64,000 bases of DNA from Lysobacterales bacterium (GTDB taxonomy: Bacteria > Pseudomonadota > Gammaproteobacteria > Xanthomonadales > SZUA-38), in contig JASJDM010000009.1 in assembly GCA_030065125.1 (NCBI GenBank), forward strand, positions 43,728 to 107,727, read 5' to 3'. The notes beneath the pieces are model-generated. The model was given only the letters and a program-made list of their open reading frames with translations. It was not told the DNA's origin and did no database searches. Positions 35,601-43,651 of the stretch are shown one piece after another (the stretch's first letter is position 1; each line of letters starts with the position of its first letter). The position numbers and the translations under genes are program-made.

Positions 35601-36374
35601 TCAGTAGCGGAAATGTTTGATGGTCTCGCCCTTCTGGCCAATCTCGGTCATGGAGTCCACACCCATGCGCAGGTGCACGTCAGCCCAGTTCTGGGTCACC
35701 TTCTTGTCCATGGCCTCGGTCTTGACGCCATCCGGGGTCACCGGCACGTCGGACACCAGCAGCAGGGCGCCGCGGGAGATCTGGTTCTTGTGGCCCACGA
35801 TGAACAGGGTGGCGGTTTCCATGTCCACGCCGATGCTGGTGGTCTCCCGGAGACGCTCGTGGAACTGCTCGTCGTGCTCCCACACCCGGCGGTTCGTGGT
35901 GTAGATCACCCCGGTCCGGTAATCGTGGCCTTCCTGGTGAATGTGGTCGGAAACGAACTTATGCAGTTTGAACGATGGCAGGGCCGGCACCATGGGGTCC
36001 AGGTAGTCATCGCTGGTGCCCTCACCCCGGATGGCGGCGATGGGCAGTATGAAATGGCCAATCTCGGTAGATTTTTTCAGGCCGCCGCACTTGCCCAGGA
36101 ACAGCACACCCTTGGGCTGCACGGCGGTTAGCAGGTCCATGATGGTGGCGGCCTGGGAGGAACCCATGCCGAAATTGATGATGGTGATGCCATCGCTGTT
36201 GGTGGACGCCTGCATGGGGCGTCCCTCGCCGTACACCTCGCAGCCGAACCAGTCGGCAAAAGTGCGGACGTAGTTGTCGAAGTTGGTCAGCAGGATGTAG
36301 TCACCAAATTTGTCCAGCGGCATGGACGTGTAGCGTGGCAGCCAGTTCTGCGTGATTTCCAGCTTGGTCAGCAT
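35601..36374 (-). CDS. amn: AMP nucleosidase (short form)
   Basis: 257 residues, matching the short AMP nucleosidase form rather than the 484-residue E. coli Amn. It hydrolyses AMP to adenine and ribose 5-phosphate. The nucleoside phosphorylase fold is clear: NFGMGSSQAATIMDLL, LFLGKCGGLKKSTEIGHFI, PIAAIRGEGTSDDYL, the substrate segment GVDMETATLFIVGH and SDVPVTPDGVKTEAMDKKV. It stands alone and is divergent from trmB. Confidence 0.9.
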   Translation of the reverse strand: MLTKLEITQNWLPRYTSMPLDKFGDYILLTNFDNYVRTFADWFGCEVYGEGRPMQASTNSDGITIINFGMGSSQAATIMDLLTAVQPKGVLFLGKCGGLKKSTEIGHFILPIAAIRGEGTSDDYLDPMVPALPSFKLHKFVSDHIHQEGHDYRTGVIYTTNRRVWEHDEQFHERLRETTSIGVDMETATLFIVGHKNQISRGALLLVSDVPVTPDGVKTEAMDKKVTQNWADVHLRMGVDSMTEIGQKGETIKHFRY

Positions 36375-36582
36375 GATCTTCTCCCCTTGCAGCCAGCCTG
36401 GTCCGGAACCTGATCAGGCGTTTGGTGGGGCGCGATGATAACACGCAGGGATCACCGGGAGGCGCGGCAGCGACGGCCCAAAAAATCCCGGCATATCCCC
36501 ACCCCAAGTGCCTCCGATTCCCGTAGAATGGCCGCAACTCGGAATCTCCGCGAACCAGCACAGAATCAGCATAACCGAGGGA

Positions 36583-37335
36583 ATGAAAAAACCCACGCCA
36601 TTTCCCGCCGACCAGTCCGGGCGACGCCGCGTGCGAAGCTTCGTGCTGCGGGAGGGCCGCATGACCCGGGCCCAGCGATCTGCGCTGGACCGGCTGTGGG
36701 ATCGATTTGGGCTGGACGCCGGACAGATTCTGGACTGTGCGGAGCTGTTCGGCCGGACCGCACCGGTCATCCTCGAGATCGGGTTCGGTAACGGAGATGC
36801 CCTGTGCCACATGGCCCTGGCCGACCCCAACGCGGACTTTGTCGGCATCGAGGTACACCGGCCTGGAATTGGCAGCGCGCTGCTGAAGCTGGAGCAGAAC
36901 GAGGCAACCAACGTGCGCGTGGCCTGCGCCGATGCCGCGGATCTGCTGGAAAGCCGGATCCCGCCGGGCTCACTGGCCGGAGTGCGGCTCTACTTCCCGG
37001 ACCCCTGGCCCAAGAAAAAGCACCATAAGCGCCGCATCGTCCAGGACGCCTTTGTCCGGAACGTCCACACGGCGCTGGAAACCGGCGGTGTGTTTCACCT
37101 GGCCACGGACTGGGCGCCCTATGCCGAGCATATGCTTGAAACCCTGGCGCGCCACGACGGCTTCCGCAACCTGGCCGGGCCCGGTAATTTTTCGGAACGG
37201 CCGGACTGGCGCCCCCAGACCCGCTTCGAGCGACGCGGCCTGCGGATGGGCCACCAGGTCTTTGACCTGCTGTTCGAAAAGTCCGCAGTCACCACATCCC
37301 CGCCGCTGCGGGCGTCCATCAATAGTCCAGGTTAG
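36583..37335 (+). CDS. trmB: tRNA (guanine-N7-)-methyltransferase
   Basis: 250 residues from the ATG at 36583, preceded by GAGGG. It methylates G46 of tRNAs with SAM. Typical segments are RRRVRSFVLREGRMTRAQ, the SAM site LEIGFGNGDALCHMA, FVGIEVHRPGIGSALLKL, the catalytic YFPDPWPKKKHHKRRI and HLATDWAPYAEHML. TAGAAT at 36524-36529 may be its -10 element. The SLC13 permease starts 2 bases after its stop, so the two are co-transcribed. Confidence 0.96.
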   Translation: MKKPTPFPADQSGRRRVRSFVLREGRMTRAQRSALDRLWDRFGLDAGQILDCAELFGRTAPVILEIGFGNGDALCHMALADPNADFVGIEVHRPGIGSALLKLEQNEATNVRVACADAADLLESRIPPGSLAGVRLYFPDPWPKKKHHKRRIVQDAFVRNVHTALETGGVFHLATDWAPYAEHMLETLARHDGFRNLAGPGNFSERPDWRPQTRFERRGLRMGHQVFDLLFEKSAVTTSPPLRASINSPG

Positions 37336-37337
37336 GG

Positions 37338-39176
37338 ATGGAAGCGGATCTCATCCTGACCCGTGAAATGCTGCTGGTGATGGCGGTGCTGGGATTCACC
37401 ATCGTCATGTTTGTCCTGGAGGTCTTCCGGGTTGACGTTGTGGCCATCTCCGCCATGGTGATCCTGGGCCTGCTGGAAGTGCTGCCGCCGGAACAGCTGT
37501 TCAACGGTTTCGCCAGTAACGCGGTGATCTCAATCATCGCGGTGATGATCATCGGCGCCGGCCTGGACAGGACCGGGGCCATGGGCCAGGTAGCCTCGGC
37601 CATCCTGAAGATCGGCGGCCGGACGGAGGCCCGCATCGTGCCGCTGGTGTCCGGCACCGTGGGCATCATCTCGGGCTTCATGCAGAACGTCGGCGCCACC
37701 GCCCTGTTTCTGCCGGTGATCAGCCGCATCGCGTCGCGCAGCGGCCTGGCATTGAACCGTCTGCTGATGCCCATGGGGTTCTGCGCCATCATGGGTGGCA
37801 CCATCACCATGGTCGGGTCTTCTCCCCTGATCATGCTGAATGACCTGATCGAAAACTCCAATCGGAACCTGCCGCCCGGCGCCGACACCCTGACCACGTT
37901 CAACCTGTTCTCGGTCACACCTATCGGCCTGTCGCTGCTGGTCACCGGCATCGGATTTTTCCTGCTGTTCGGGCGCTTCCTGCTGCCCGCGGGGCAGACC
38001 GTGGAGCCCAGCCGGCCTGGCCGGACCAAAAACTACTTTGCCCAGGTCTACGGCGTCCAGGGAGACGTTTACGAGCTGCTGGTGACCTCCGAGAGCACCC
38101 TGGTGGGTATGTCGGTGGGAGAAGCCGAAACCGAGGAGCACGCGCCGTTTTTTATCGCCATTCGCAACGGCGACGACCGCCACCTGGCACCGGCCGGCGA
38201 AGAGATGATCTGGGTGGGGACGGTGCTTGGCGTGATGGGCGAGCGCGACCGGGTCGAGGCCTGGGCCGCCGAGCGGGAGCTGATCGTGCGGCCGCGCCTG
38301 TCCAACTTCGGTGCCCTGCTCAATCCGACCCGTGCCGGCATCGCTGAGGCGGTGATCGCGCCGGGATCCAAACTGATGGGCCAGTCTATTGCGGAACTCA
38401 GAATCCGCAAAGCCTATGGTTTCAGCGTGCTGGGTCTGCAGCGAGCGGACGAGGTGATCCTGAAAGATTTCCGCGATATGAAACTGCAGGTGGGAGACAC
38501 CCTGATCATTCACGGCACCTGGCGGGACCTGGGCCGGGTTTCCCGGGAGCGGGATTTTGTACTGGTCACCGACGTGCCCAAGGAAGAACAGCGGCCCCAC
38601 AAGGTGGGTTGGGCCCTGCTGTTTTTCAGCATCGCCATGGGCATGATCATCTTTTCAGATTTCCGTCTGTCTGTATGCCTGCTGGTAGGCGCCATCGGCA
38701 TGATCATCACCGGCGTGATCAACATGGACGAGGCCTACGCCGCGGTCAGCTGGAAAACCGTGTTCCTGCTCGCCAGCCTGATTCCCCTGGGCCTGGCCAT
38801 GGACACCACCGGCACCGCCGCCTGGCTGGCACAGGAGGCCCTGGCCCTGATCGGCGATGTGCCGATCTGGGTACTGCAGGCCTTCATCGCCGTCATGACC
38901 ACCTTTTTTACCCTGGTCATGTCCAACGTTGGCGCGGCCGCGCTGTTGGTACCCCTGGCCATCAACATTGCCCTGGCGGTGGGCGCGGATCCGGCGGTAT
39001 TTGCGCTGATCGTCGGCATCGCTGCCTCCAACGCTTTCCTGATTCCCACCCACCAGGTCAGTGTGCTGATCATGGGCCCGGGGGGCTACAGCGTCTCGGA
39101 TTTCCTGAAAATCGGCGGACTGATGACCATCGTATTCCTGGTGGTCATCCTGGTGGCGATCAATGTCTTCTACTGA
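37338..39176 (+). CDS. SLC13/DASS-family permease with two TrkA-C domains
   Basis: 612 residues. Two groups of membrane helices (about 10-215 and 420-612) flank a soluble middle part with two TrkA-C/RCK-like domains (YELLVTSESTLVGMSVGEAE; KLMGQSIAELRIRKAYGFSV). Repeated motifs TMVGSSPLIMLND and NAFLIPTHQVSVLIMGP are the paired re-entrant hairpins of the family. Members with this layout import sulfate or other anions with sodium; the substrate here is not determined. Co-transcribed with trmB; its end overlaps the converging small membrane gene by 7 bp. Confidence 0.9.
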   Translation: MEADLILTREMLLVMAVLGFTIVMFVLEVFRVDVVAISAMVILGLLEVLPPEQLFNGFASNAVISIIAVMIIGAGLDRTGAMGQVASAILKIGGRTEARIVPLVSGTVGIISGFMQNVGATALFLPVISRIASRSGLALNRLLMPMGFCAIMGGTITMVGSSPLIMLNDLIENSNRNLPPGADTLTTFNLFSVTPIGLSLLVTGIGFFLLFGRFLLPAGQTVEPSRPGRTKNYFAQVYGVQGDVYELLVTSESTLVGMSVGEAETEEHAPFFIAIRNGDDRHLAPAGEEMIWVGTVLGVMGERDRVEAWAAERELIVRPRLSNFGALLNPTRAGIAEAVIAPGSKLMGQSIAELRIRKAYGFSVLGLQRADEVILKDFRDMKLQVGDTLIIHGTWRDLGRVSRERDFVLVTDVPKEEQRPHKVGWALLFFSIAMGMIIFSDFRLSVCLLVGAIGMIITGVINMDEAYAAVSWKTVFLLASLIPLGLAMDTTGTAAWLAQEALALIGDVPIWVLQAFIAVMTTFFTLVMSNVGAAALLVPLAINIALAVGADPAVFALIVGIAASNAFLIPTHQVSVLIMGPGGYSVSDFLKIGGLMTIVFLVVILVAINVFY

Positions 39177-39463
39177 CCGTCTCGATCGGTTTTTCGGACG
39201 CTGACGACGGTGTATTCGCCTTCAATGGTAGTGGGCTCCTGGGAGCCACCGGGATGCTTGCGCCGACGCCACCAGCGGCGCACGGCCAGGATGGCAGACG
39301 CCAGAACGGCCAGTCCAGCGACCACTGCCAGCACCACCAGCCCGAGAAAAAATGCCAGCACCAGCATGCCAATGCCGGCGATGACCGCCATTACGGTCAT
39401 CAGCGGACCCGGCTTGTTGGCCGGCCCGCCCAGGTGGAAATCCGGTTTGAATCGATTGTCCAA
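39170..39463 (-). CDS. Small two-helix membrane protein
   Basis: 97 residues from a TTG at 39463; an ATG at 39400 (LMTVMAVIAG) is the alternative, so the start is uncertain. A short polar N-terminus (NRFKPDFHLGGPANKPGP) precedes two adjoining membrane helices (VIAGIGMLVLAFFLGLVVLA) and a basic tail (RRWWRRRKHPGG) ending in TIEGEYTVVSVRKTD. I do not recognise the family. It converges on the SLC13 permease and is divergent from the Rieske gene. Confidence 0.55.
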   Translation of the reverse strand: MDNRFKPDFHLGGPANKPGPLMTVMAVIAGIGMLVLAFFLGLVVLAVVAGLAVLASAILAVRRWWRRRKHPGGSQEPTTIEGEYTVVSVRKTDRDGQ

Positions 39464-39527
39464 GACTGATTCCGTTACAGCGTGCTGTAAAAACTTGGGG
39501 CATCCCGGATGAACACAAGGCCTGCCC

Positions 39528-39869
39528 GTGACTGAAACGCGCCAACTGTTATGCAGTATGGACCAAATTGCCGACGGCGGCGCGGTTGAGGTCCGGGTCC
39601 CGGGACCGCCTGTGCGCTTCGTGGCGCTGTTGCGCCGCGGAGACCAGGTGCTGGCGTTTGCCAATGCCTGCCCCCACGCCGGCAGACCGATGAACGTCGC
39701 TCCCGACAAATTCCTGTTCAGCCCAGAGGGCGAACTGGTCTGCGCAGTTCACGGCGCCACCTTCAGGCTGCCGGACGGAGAGTGCGTGGCGGGACCCTGT
39801 GTCGGGGCGAGGCTGGAGGTCTTTCCGGTGGAGGTCGAAGACGGCCAGGTTTTCGCCGGACAGGGGTAA
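39528..39869 (+). CDS. Rieske [2Fe-2S] ferredoxin-like protein
   Basis: 113 residues from a GTG. The Rieske cluster motifs are CPHAGRP and CAVHGATF, supplying two Cys and two His ligands, 44 residues apart. It lacks a membrane anchor and any oxygenase domain, so it looks like a soluble electron carrier of the NirD or dioxygenase-ferredoxin type. The partner enzyme is not next to it; the OPT transporter follows after 106 bp. A role cannot be assigned. Confidence 0.9.
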   Translation: MTETRQLLCSMDQIADGGAVEVRVPGPPVRFVALLRRGDQVLAFANACPHAGRPMNVAPDKFLFSPEGELVCAVHGATFRLPDGECVAGPCVGARLEVFPVEVEDGQVFAGQG

Positions 39870-39975
39870 ATACGAGGGCAAGTGGGTCCATAAATGGGCT
39901 ATCATCTCGCGCGCGATCAACACAACAAAAGCATTCAAGCTTGATCTGATTCCTGCGCTTTCGAAGGAGGGCATC

Positions 39976-41709
39976 GTGGCGCATACATCTGCAATCCTGC
40001 CGGTTAGAACCGGTGCTTACCCTGAATTGACGCCGGTGGCGGTGCTGGTGGGCTACCTGCTCGGCGCCATTATCGCCATCAGCATCGGCTACGCCTCGCT
40101 CAAGCTGGGGTTCTCCATCGAAGGATCGGAGCTGGCGGCCATCCTGGGGTTTGCCATTTTGCGGGGCATGCTGCGTCGCTCCAGCATCATCGAGAACAAT
40201 ATCGTTCAGACCGTGGCGTCCGCGGTCAACGGGGCGGCATCAGGCATGATGTTTTCAGTGCCCGCGCTTTTCATCCTGGGAGAAACCGGATTTGACCCGG
40301 TCATCATGACCTTTGGCTGCATCGCCGGGGCTTTCCTCGGCATTGCATTCATCATTCCGCTGCGCAAGCAGATGATTGACTTCGAGCGCCTGACCTACCC
40401 GGGCGGCGTTGCTGTCGCCACCATCCTGAAGTCCCCGGGTGCCGGCATGCGCAAGGCCTTCTACCTGATTGGGGCGGCCGTGGTTGCCGGTGTGATACAC
40501 GCCATCATCCTGTGGGGTTTCCCGGATTACGAGTACTACAACCTGGGTGAAGTTCTGGGTCTGCCGACCTATATGAACGCCATCTGGTACGTCTCGCTGC
40601 TCACCATCGGCGTAGGCTATATCGCCGGTAAAGGCGGGTTTGCTTTCATCATCGGTGGTTACGCCTGCTACTGGCTGATCGCGCCCATGCTGTCCGGCTT
40701 TGACCTTTTCCCTCTCGATCCGGCCAGCGGGGAGGTGATTCGCGAACCAGGGCTGCTGCGAGTGGCGATATACCGTCCGGTGGGTATCGGCATGCTGATC
40801 GGCGGTGCCATCACCGGCGTGATCCTGGCACTGCCCCTGATCGTCAATGCCGTCCAGAGCATGCAGGACGCGGCCAAGTCCGGCGCTGCCCTGTCCCGGG
40901 ACGAAATGCCCATCAAGCTGCTTTACATGGCCATCGGCGCCGCCGCCGTGGTGCTGTGCATCATCGCGTTCCTGTCCACCGAAGAAATGGGGTTGGGCCG
41001 AGGCATCGTCATGGCGGTGGTGGGCACCCTGTGGATCTGGGTGGCCGGGGTCATCCTGTCCGAAGCCATTGGCCGTACCAACTGGTCACCGTTGTCCGGC
41101 ATGACTCTGATCGCGGTAACTATTCTGATTTTCATCGCCAGCGGCATGGCCGACAGTGCCGCCATCGTGGCGGCGGTGATGGTGGGTGCCGCGTGCTGCG
41201 TGGCCATGTCCCAGGCCACCGACCTGATGCTGGACCTGAAGACCGGCTACCTGGTGGGGGCAACGCCGCGGATGCAGCAGATGGGGCAGTTCCTGGGAGC
41301 GTGGCTGGGACCGATCCTGATCATGGCGCTGATTTTTGTTCTGCATGAAGCCTACACCCTGGGCAGTGACGACCTGCCGGCACCCCAGGGCCAGGCCCTG
41401 GCCAGCATGGTCAGCGGCGTCCTGGGTGGTGATGTCCCCCTGGCCAAGTACATTGCCGGCGCCATCCTGGGCGCCCTGCTCAGCGCCACCTCCGGCGGGC
41501 TGGGGATTACCGTGGGCCTGGGCTTCTACCTTCCGTTTGCCATCGTACTGACCTACAGCCTGGGGACCTTCCTCCGGCTGTTTACCGACTGGCGGCGCGG
41601 CGAACGATTCGCCGATGACATCGGCATTCCGGTGGCCGCAGGACTGATCGTAGGTGAGGCTCTGGTCGGGGTGAGCTACGCCATCATGATTATCGTGCGA
41701 GGACTCTGA
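39976..41709 (+). CDS. OPT-family oligopeptide transporter
   Basis: 577 residues from a GTG at 39976; AAGGAGGG lies 4 bases upstream and decides the start. About 14 membrane helices are present. Family segments include LTPVAVLVGYLLGAIIA, TVASAVNGAASGMMFSVPAL, LTYPGGVAVATILKS, VGYIAGKGGFAFIIGGYA and AMSQATDLMLDLKTGYLVGA. OPT proteins import oligopeptides or metal chelates using the proton gradient; this bacterial subgroup has no proven substrate. TATCAT at 39900-39905 may be the -10. The next gene starts 1 base after the stop. Confidence 0.93.
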   Translation: MAHTSAILPVRTGAYPELTPVAVLVGYLLGAIIAISIGYASLKLGFSIEGSELAAILGFAILRGMLRRSSIIENNIVQTVASAVNGAASGMMFSVPALFILGETGFDPVIMTFGCIAGAFLGIAFIIPLRKQMIDFERLTYPGGVAVATILKSPGAGMRKAFYLIGAAVVAGVIHAIILWGFPDYEYYNLGEVLGLPTYMNAIWYVSLLTIGVGYIAGKGGFAFIIGGYACYWLIAPMLSGFDLFPLDPASGEVIREPGLLRVAIYRPVGIGMLIGGAITGVILALPLIVNAVQSMQDAAKSGAALSRDEMPIKLLYMAIGAAAVVLCIIAFLSTEEMGLGRGIVMAVVGTLWIWVAGVILSEAIGRTNWSPLSGMTLIAVTILIFIASGMADSAAIVAAVMVGAACCVAMSQATDLMLDLKTGYLVGATPRMQQMGQFLGAWLGPILIMALIFVLHEAYTLGSDDLPAPQGQALASMVSGVLGGDVPLAKYIAGAILGALLSATSGGLGITVGLGFYLPFAIVLTYSLGTFLRLFTDWRRGERFADDIGIPVAAGLIVGEALVGVSYAIMIIVRGL

Positions 41710-41710
41710 G

Positions 41711-42247
41711 ATGGTTGCTTTGGCATATGCGCTGATTGTGCTGGGTTTCCTGGGCGGTGCCTTTGTCGCGTCCCTGGACCCGCTGATGGTGAACTGGACC
41801 TGGTTCGCGGGCCCGGTTGTCGGCGGCATTGTCGGTGTGGTCATGTTGCGCCGGGGCAAACGCCAGGCAGCATCCGCCAGCGAACGGCTGGAGCAGGACA
41901 TCGGCATCCTGGAAGACAGCCTGAACAATATCGTGGCCAACCTGGAAACCCTGGCAGCCAATACCCATCTGCCGGTGTACGAGGCGCGCTTCGAGATCGA
42001 CCGCCTGTTTCGCAAAGACCTGATCCAGTTTGTGGACGCCCGGGAGAGCGTCATTCACCGGCACGGACTCAAGGCCTACGCCGACCTGATGAGCGCCTTT
42101 GCGGCGGGCGAGCGTTACATCAACCGGGTGTGGTCTGCATCGACTGACGGCTACGTGGACGAAGTTCGCGCTTACCTGGACCGCGCCCACACCCAGTTCA
42201 TCGAAGCCCAGTCCAAGTTCGCAGCACTGAAAAGCCGGCAGGTCTAG
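41711..42247 (+). CDS. Membrane protein co-transcribed with the OPT transporter
   Basis: 178 residues. Two membrane helices (about 3-22 and 30-46: ALIVLGFLGGAFVASL; GPVVGGIVGVVMLRRG) precede a helical cytoplasmic domain (LEQDIGILEDSLNNIVANLE; YEARFEIDRLFRKDLIQFVDARES). I recognise no named family. The single-base spacing after the OPT gene strongly suggests one operon and perhaps a physical partner of the transporter. Downstream lies a hairpin whose T-run faces the other way (see the ncRNA call). Confidence 0.75.
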   Translation: MVALAYALIVLGFLGGAFVASLDPLMVNWTWFAGPVVGGIVGVVMLRRGKRQAASASERLEQDIGILEDSLNNIVANLETLAANTHLPVYEARFEIDRLFRKDLIQFVDARESVIHRHGLKAYADLMSAFAAGERYINRVWSASTDGYVDEVRAYLDRAHTQFIEAQSKFAALKSRQV

Positions 42248-42257
42248 CCTCGAGAGC

Positions 42258-42290
42258 AAAAAAAGAACCGGCGCCGAACTGGCGCCGGTT
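42258..42290 (-). terminator. Strong rho-independent terminator (minus strand)
   Basis: AACCGGCGCC and GGCGCCGGTT form a perfect 10-bp stem with a 5-base loop (42266-42290). Read on the minus strand it is followed by C and seven T (42264-42258). On the plus strand there is no T-run after the stem, so it is oriented for minus-strand transcription. Confidence 0.82.
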
Positions 42291-42354
42291 GAGACCGAAG
42301 ACACCATTCCGGGCCTTCGGCAGGGACCCCTGCTTCCACACTGTTTGGGTGCCT
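42258..42354 (-). ncRNA. Predicted orphan small RNA
   Basis: On the minus strand TATATAAAG (42360-42368) resembles a -10 element; a start near 42354 would give a transcript of about 97 nt. It folds locally: GCAGGG-GT-CCCTGC, then CCGAAG/CTTCGG around a 14-base loop. It ends in a very strong terminator. No minus-strand gene lies upstream to explain that terminator, because the neighbours on both sides run on the plus strand. I cannot match it to a named RNA family. The -35 region is weak, so the start is uncertain. Confidence 0.5.
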
Positions 42355-42489
42355 TTACTCTTTATATAGCGAGAAATAGGGGGAAATCCGGACATTCAAT
42401 TCCGGAATTACACCCTGACCCGCCTGCTTGCCACACCCTGGCCCCTGCCGTGCCACCCCGTTGCCATGTCCGCCGGGCAGGCTGTGATC

Positions 42490-42984
42490 ATGAAACAAAG
42501 ACACCACCGCTCATCCCGCCGCCTCGGCACCTGGTTTCTGCTGGTAATGGTGGTCCCGGCGGGCGTTGCCGGCTGGATGCTGCGCCCCGATACGGCCCAC
42601 CCGGTGGCCCGGTCCATGGGCCAGGTACTGCAATACGAGTACGCCGACCATCTGCCGGAATGGGCCATACCGATCACCCGACAGTTCGTCCAGGAGCCGT
42701 CCTATCAGTGGGTAGCAGCCACCGCCGACCTGAACCAGGACGGGCGGCCGGAACTGTTGATTGCGCCGGCACCCCGGATATCGGACCTGTTTATACCGGA
42801 CACCCCCCTGCGACTGGTGACCCAGGATGACCACGGCGAGTGGCAAATGATCGATACCGGCGTGTCCTGCCGCCCCCCGGCGCTGGGCAGTTTCCTGGCC
42901 AACGGCTACTGGGACCTCCCCTGCCACACACGACGCAGCAGGGTCATCCTGCGATGGAACGGAAGCCGCTACCGGGGCGCCTAA
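42490..42984 (+). CDS. Membrane-anchored or exported protein with one DxNxDG calcium-loop motif
   Basis: 164 residues from the ATG at 42490. A basic N-terminus (MKQRHHRSSRRLG) precedes one hydrophobic segment (TWFLLVMVVPAGVAGWML), an anchor or uncleaved signal. The outer part contains ATADLNQDGRPELLIAPAP, a single DxNxDGxxE loop of the kind that binds calcium in FG-GAP/VCBS or dockerin-type repeats. Two cysteines near the end (GVSCRPPALG, WDLPCHTRRS) may form a disulfide. The family is unknown to me. It stands alone between the predicted sRNA and thpR. Confidence 0.6.
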   Translation: MKQRHHRSSRRLGTWFLLVMVVPAGVAGWMLRPDTAHPVARSMGQVLQYEYADHLPEWAIPITRQFVQEPSYQWVAATADLNQDGRPELLIAPAPRISDLFIPDTPLRLVTQDDHGEWQMIDTGVSCRPPALGSFLANGYWDLPCHTRRSRVILRWNGSRYRGA

Positions 42985-43002
42985 GCGACGGGCGCGCGGC
43001 GC

Positions 43003-43554
43003 TCACGGGGCGCGGATGGTCACCAGAGGGTGGTAGCGGGCACCCGACGACCCGAGTTCACTGCGGAACAGGCAGATCCGGTCACAAACCAGTGAGTGGG
43101 CCAGCCGGATCTCCGGCGGCCGGGTGATCGGTTTCCTGTTGCGCGACCGCGCCAGCGTCAGATGTGGTTTCAGCGGCCGCCGGTCAAACGCCACCCCGGC
43201 TGCATCGGCGTCCTTCCCCAGAAGCGAAGCCCAGCGGGACAGCGCGTCGCTGGCGTCAAAGCACACCGCCAGCAGCGCTGACCGGCGCGACGGAAAGGGC
43301 CGGACGCCGTCGACGGTCAGCGTCAGCTTGCCGGACCACGCGTGCTGTCTGCCGCGTTGAATCAGCTGCTGCACCCTGGGCACCGCCACATCACCGAAAA
43401 AACACAGCGTGACATGCCAGTTCTCCCGCGGTGTCCAGCGCAGTCCAGCGTGTGCCTGGTGTCCGGCCAGGGCGCGGGCCAGGCCGACACTGCTGGAACG
43501 GGTGAGGACCGCCCCCCAGAAGCACCGCCAATGTGTTTCAACTCCGTTGCCCAT
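43003..43554 (-). CDS. thpR: RNA 2',3'-cyclic phosphodiesterase (2'-5' RNA ligase family)
   Basis: 183 residues from the ATG at 43554; a start at 43566 is possible. Two H-x-T-L motifs define the 2H phosphoesterase fold: NWHVTLCFFG and KPHLTLARSR. WRCFWGAVLTRSSS is the usual N-terminal strand. ThpR opens 2',3'-cyclic phosphate ends and can ligate tRNA halves in vitro; its cellular role is uncertain. It is short-spaced to the plus-strand gene on its left (18-bp converging gap). Confidence 0.88.
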   Translation of the reverse strand: MGNGVETHWRCFWGAVLTRSSSVGLARALAGHQAHAGLRWTPRENWHVTLCFFGDVAVPRVQQLIQRGRQHAWSGKLTLTVDGVRPFPSRRSALLAVCFDASDALSRWASLLGKDADAAGVAFDRRPLKPHLTLARSRNRKPITRPPEIRLAHSLVCDRICLFRSELGSSGARYHPLVTIRAP

Positions 43555-43651
43555 GTTCGACCCCATCTCCGCAGGAAGTAGGCTACACTGACCCAGGCTG
43601 CGATGCCTGTGCGGCGGCCGCACCATTGACTCCAGAATGGGGGAATTCGGA

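Noticed and set aside
37338..39176. SLC13 permease as a potassium channel because of its TrkA-C domains
   Set aside because: The paired membrane hairpin motifs are of the SLC13/DASS type, in which internal TrkA-C domains are common.
42266..42290. Plus-strand terminator for the OPT operon
   Set aside because: The hairpin has its poly-T run only when read on the minus strand, so it was assigned to a minus-strand transcript.
42198..42395. 65-codon frame on the minus strand across the predicted sRNA
   Set aside because: It runs through the terminator hairpin and overlaps the end of the OPT partner gene; no ribosome-binding site or protein-like pattern was seen.
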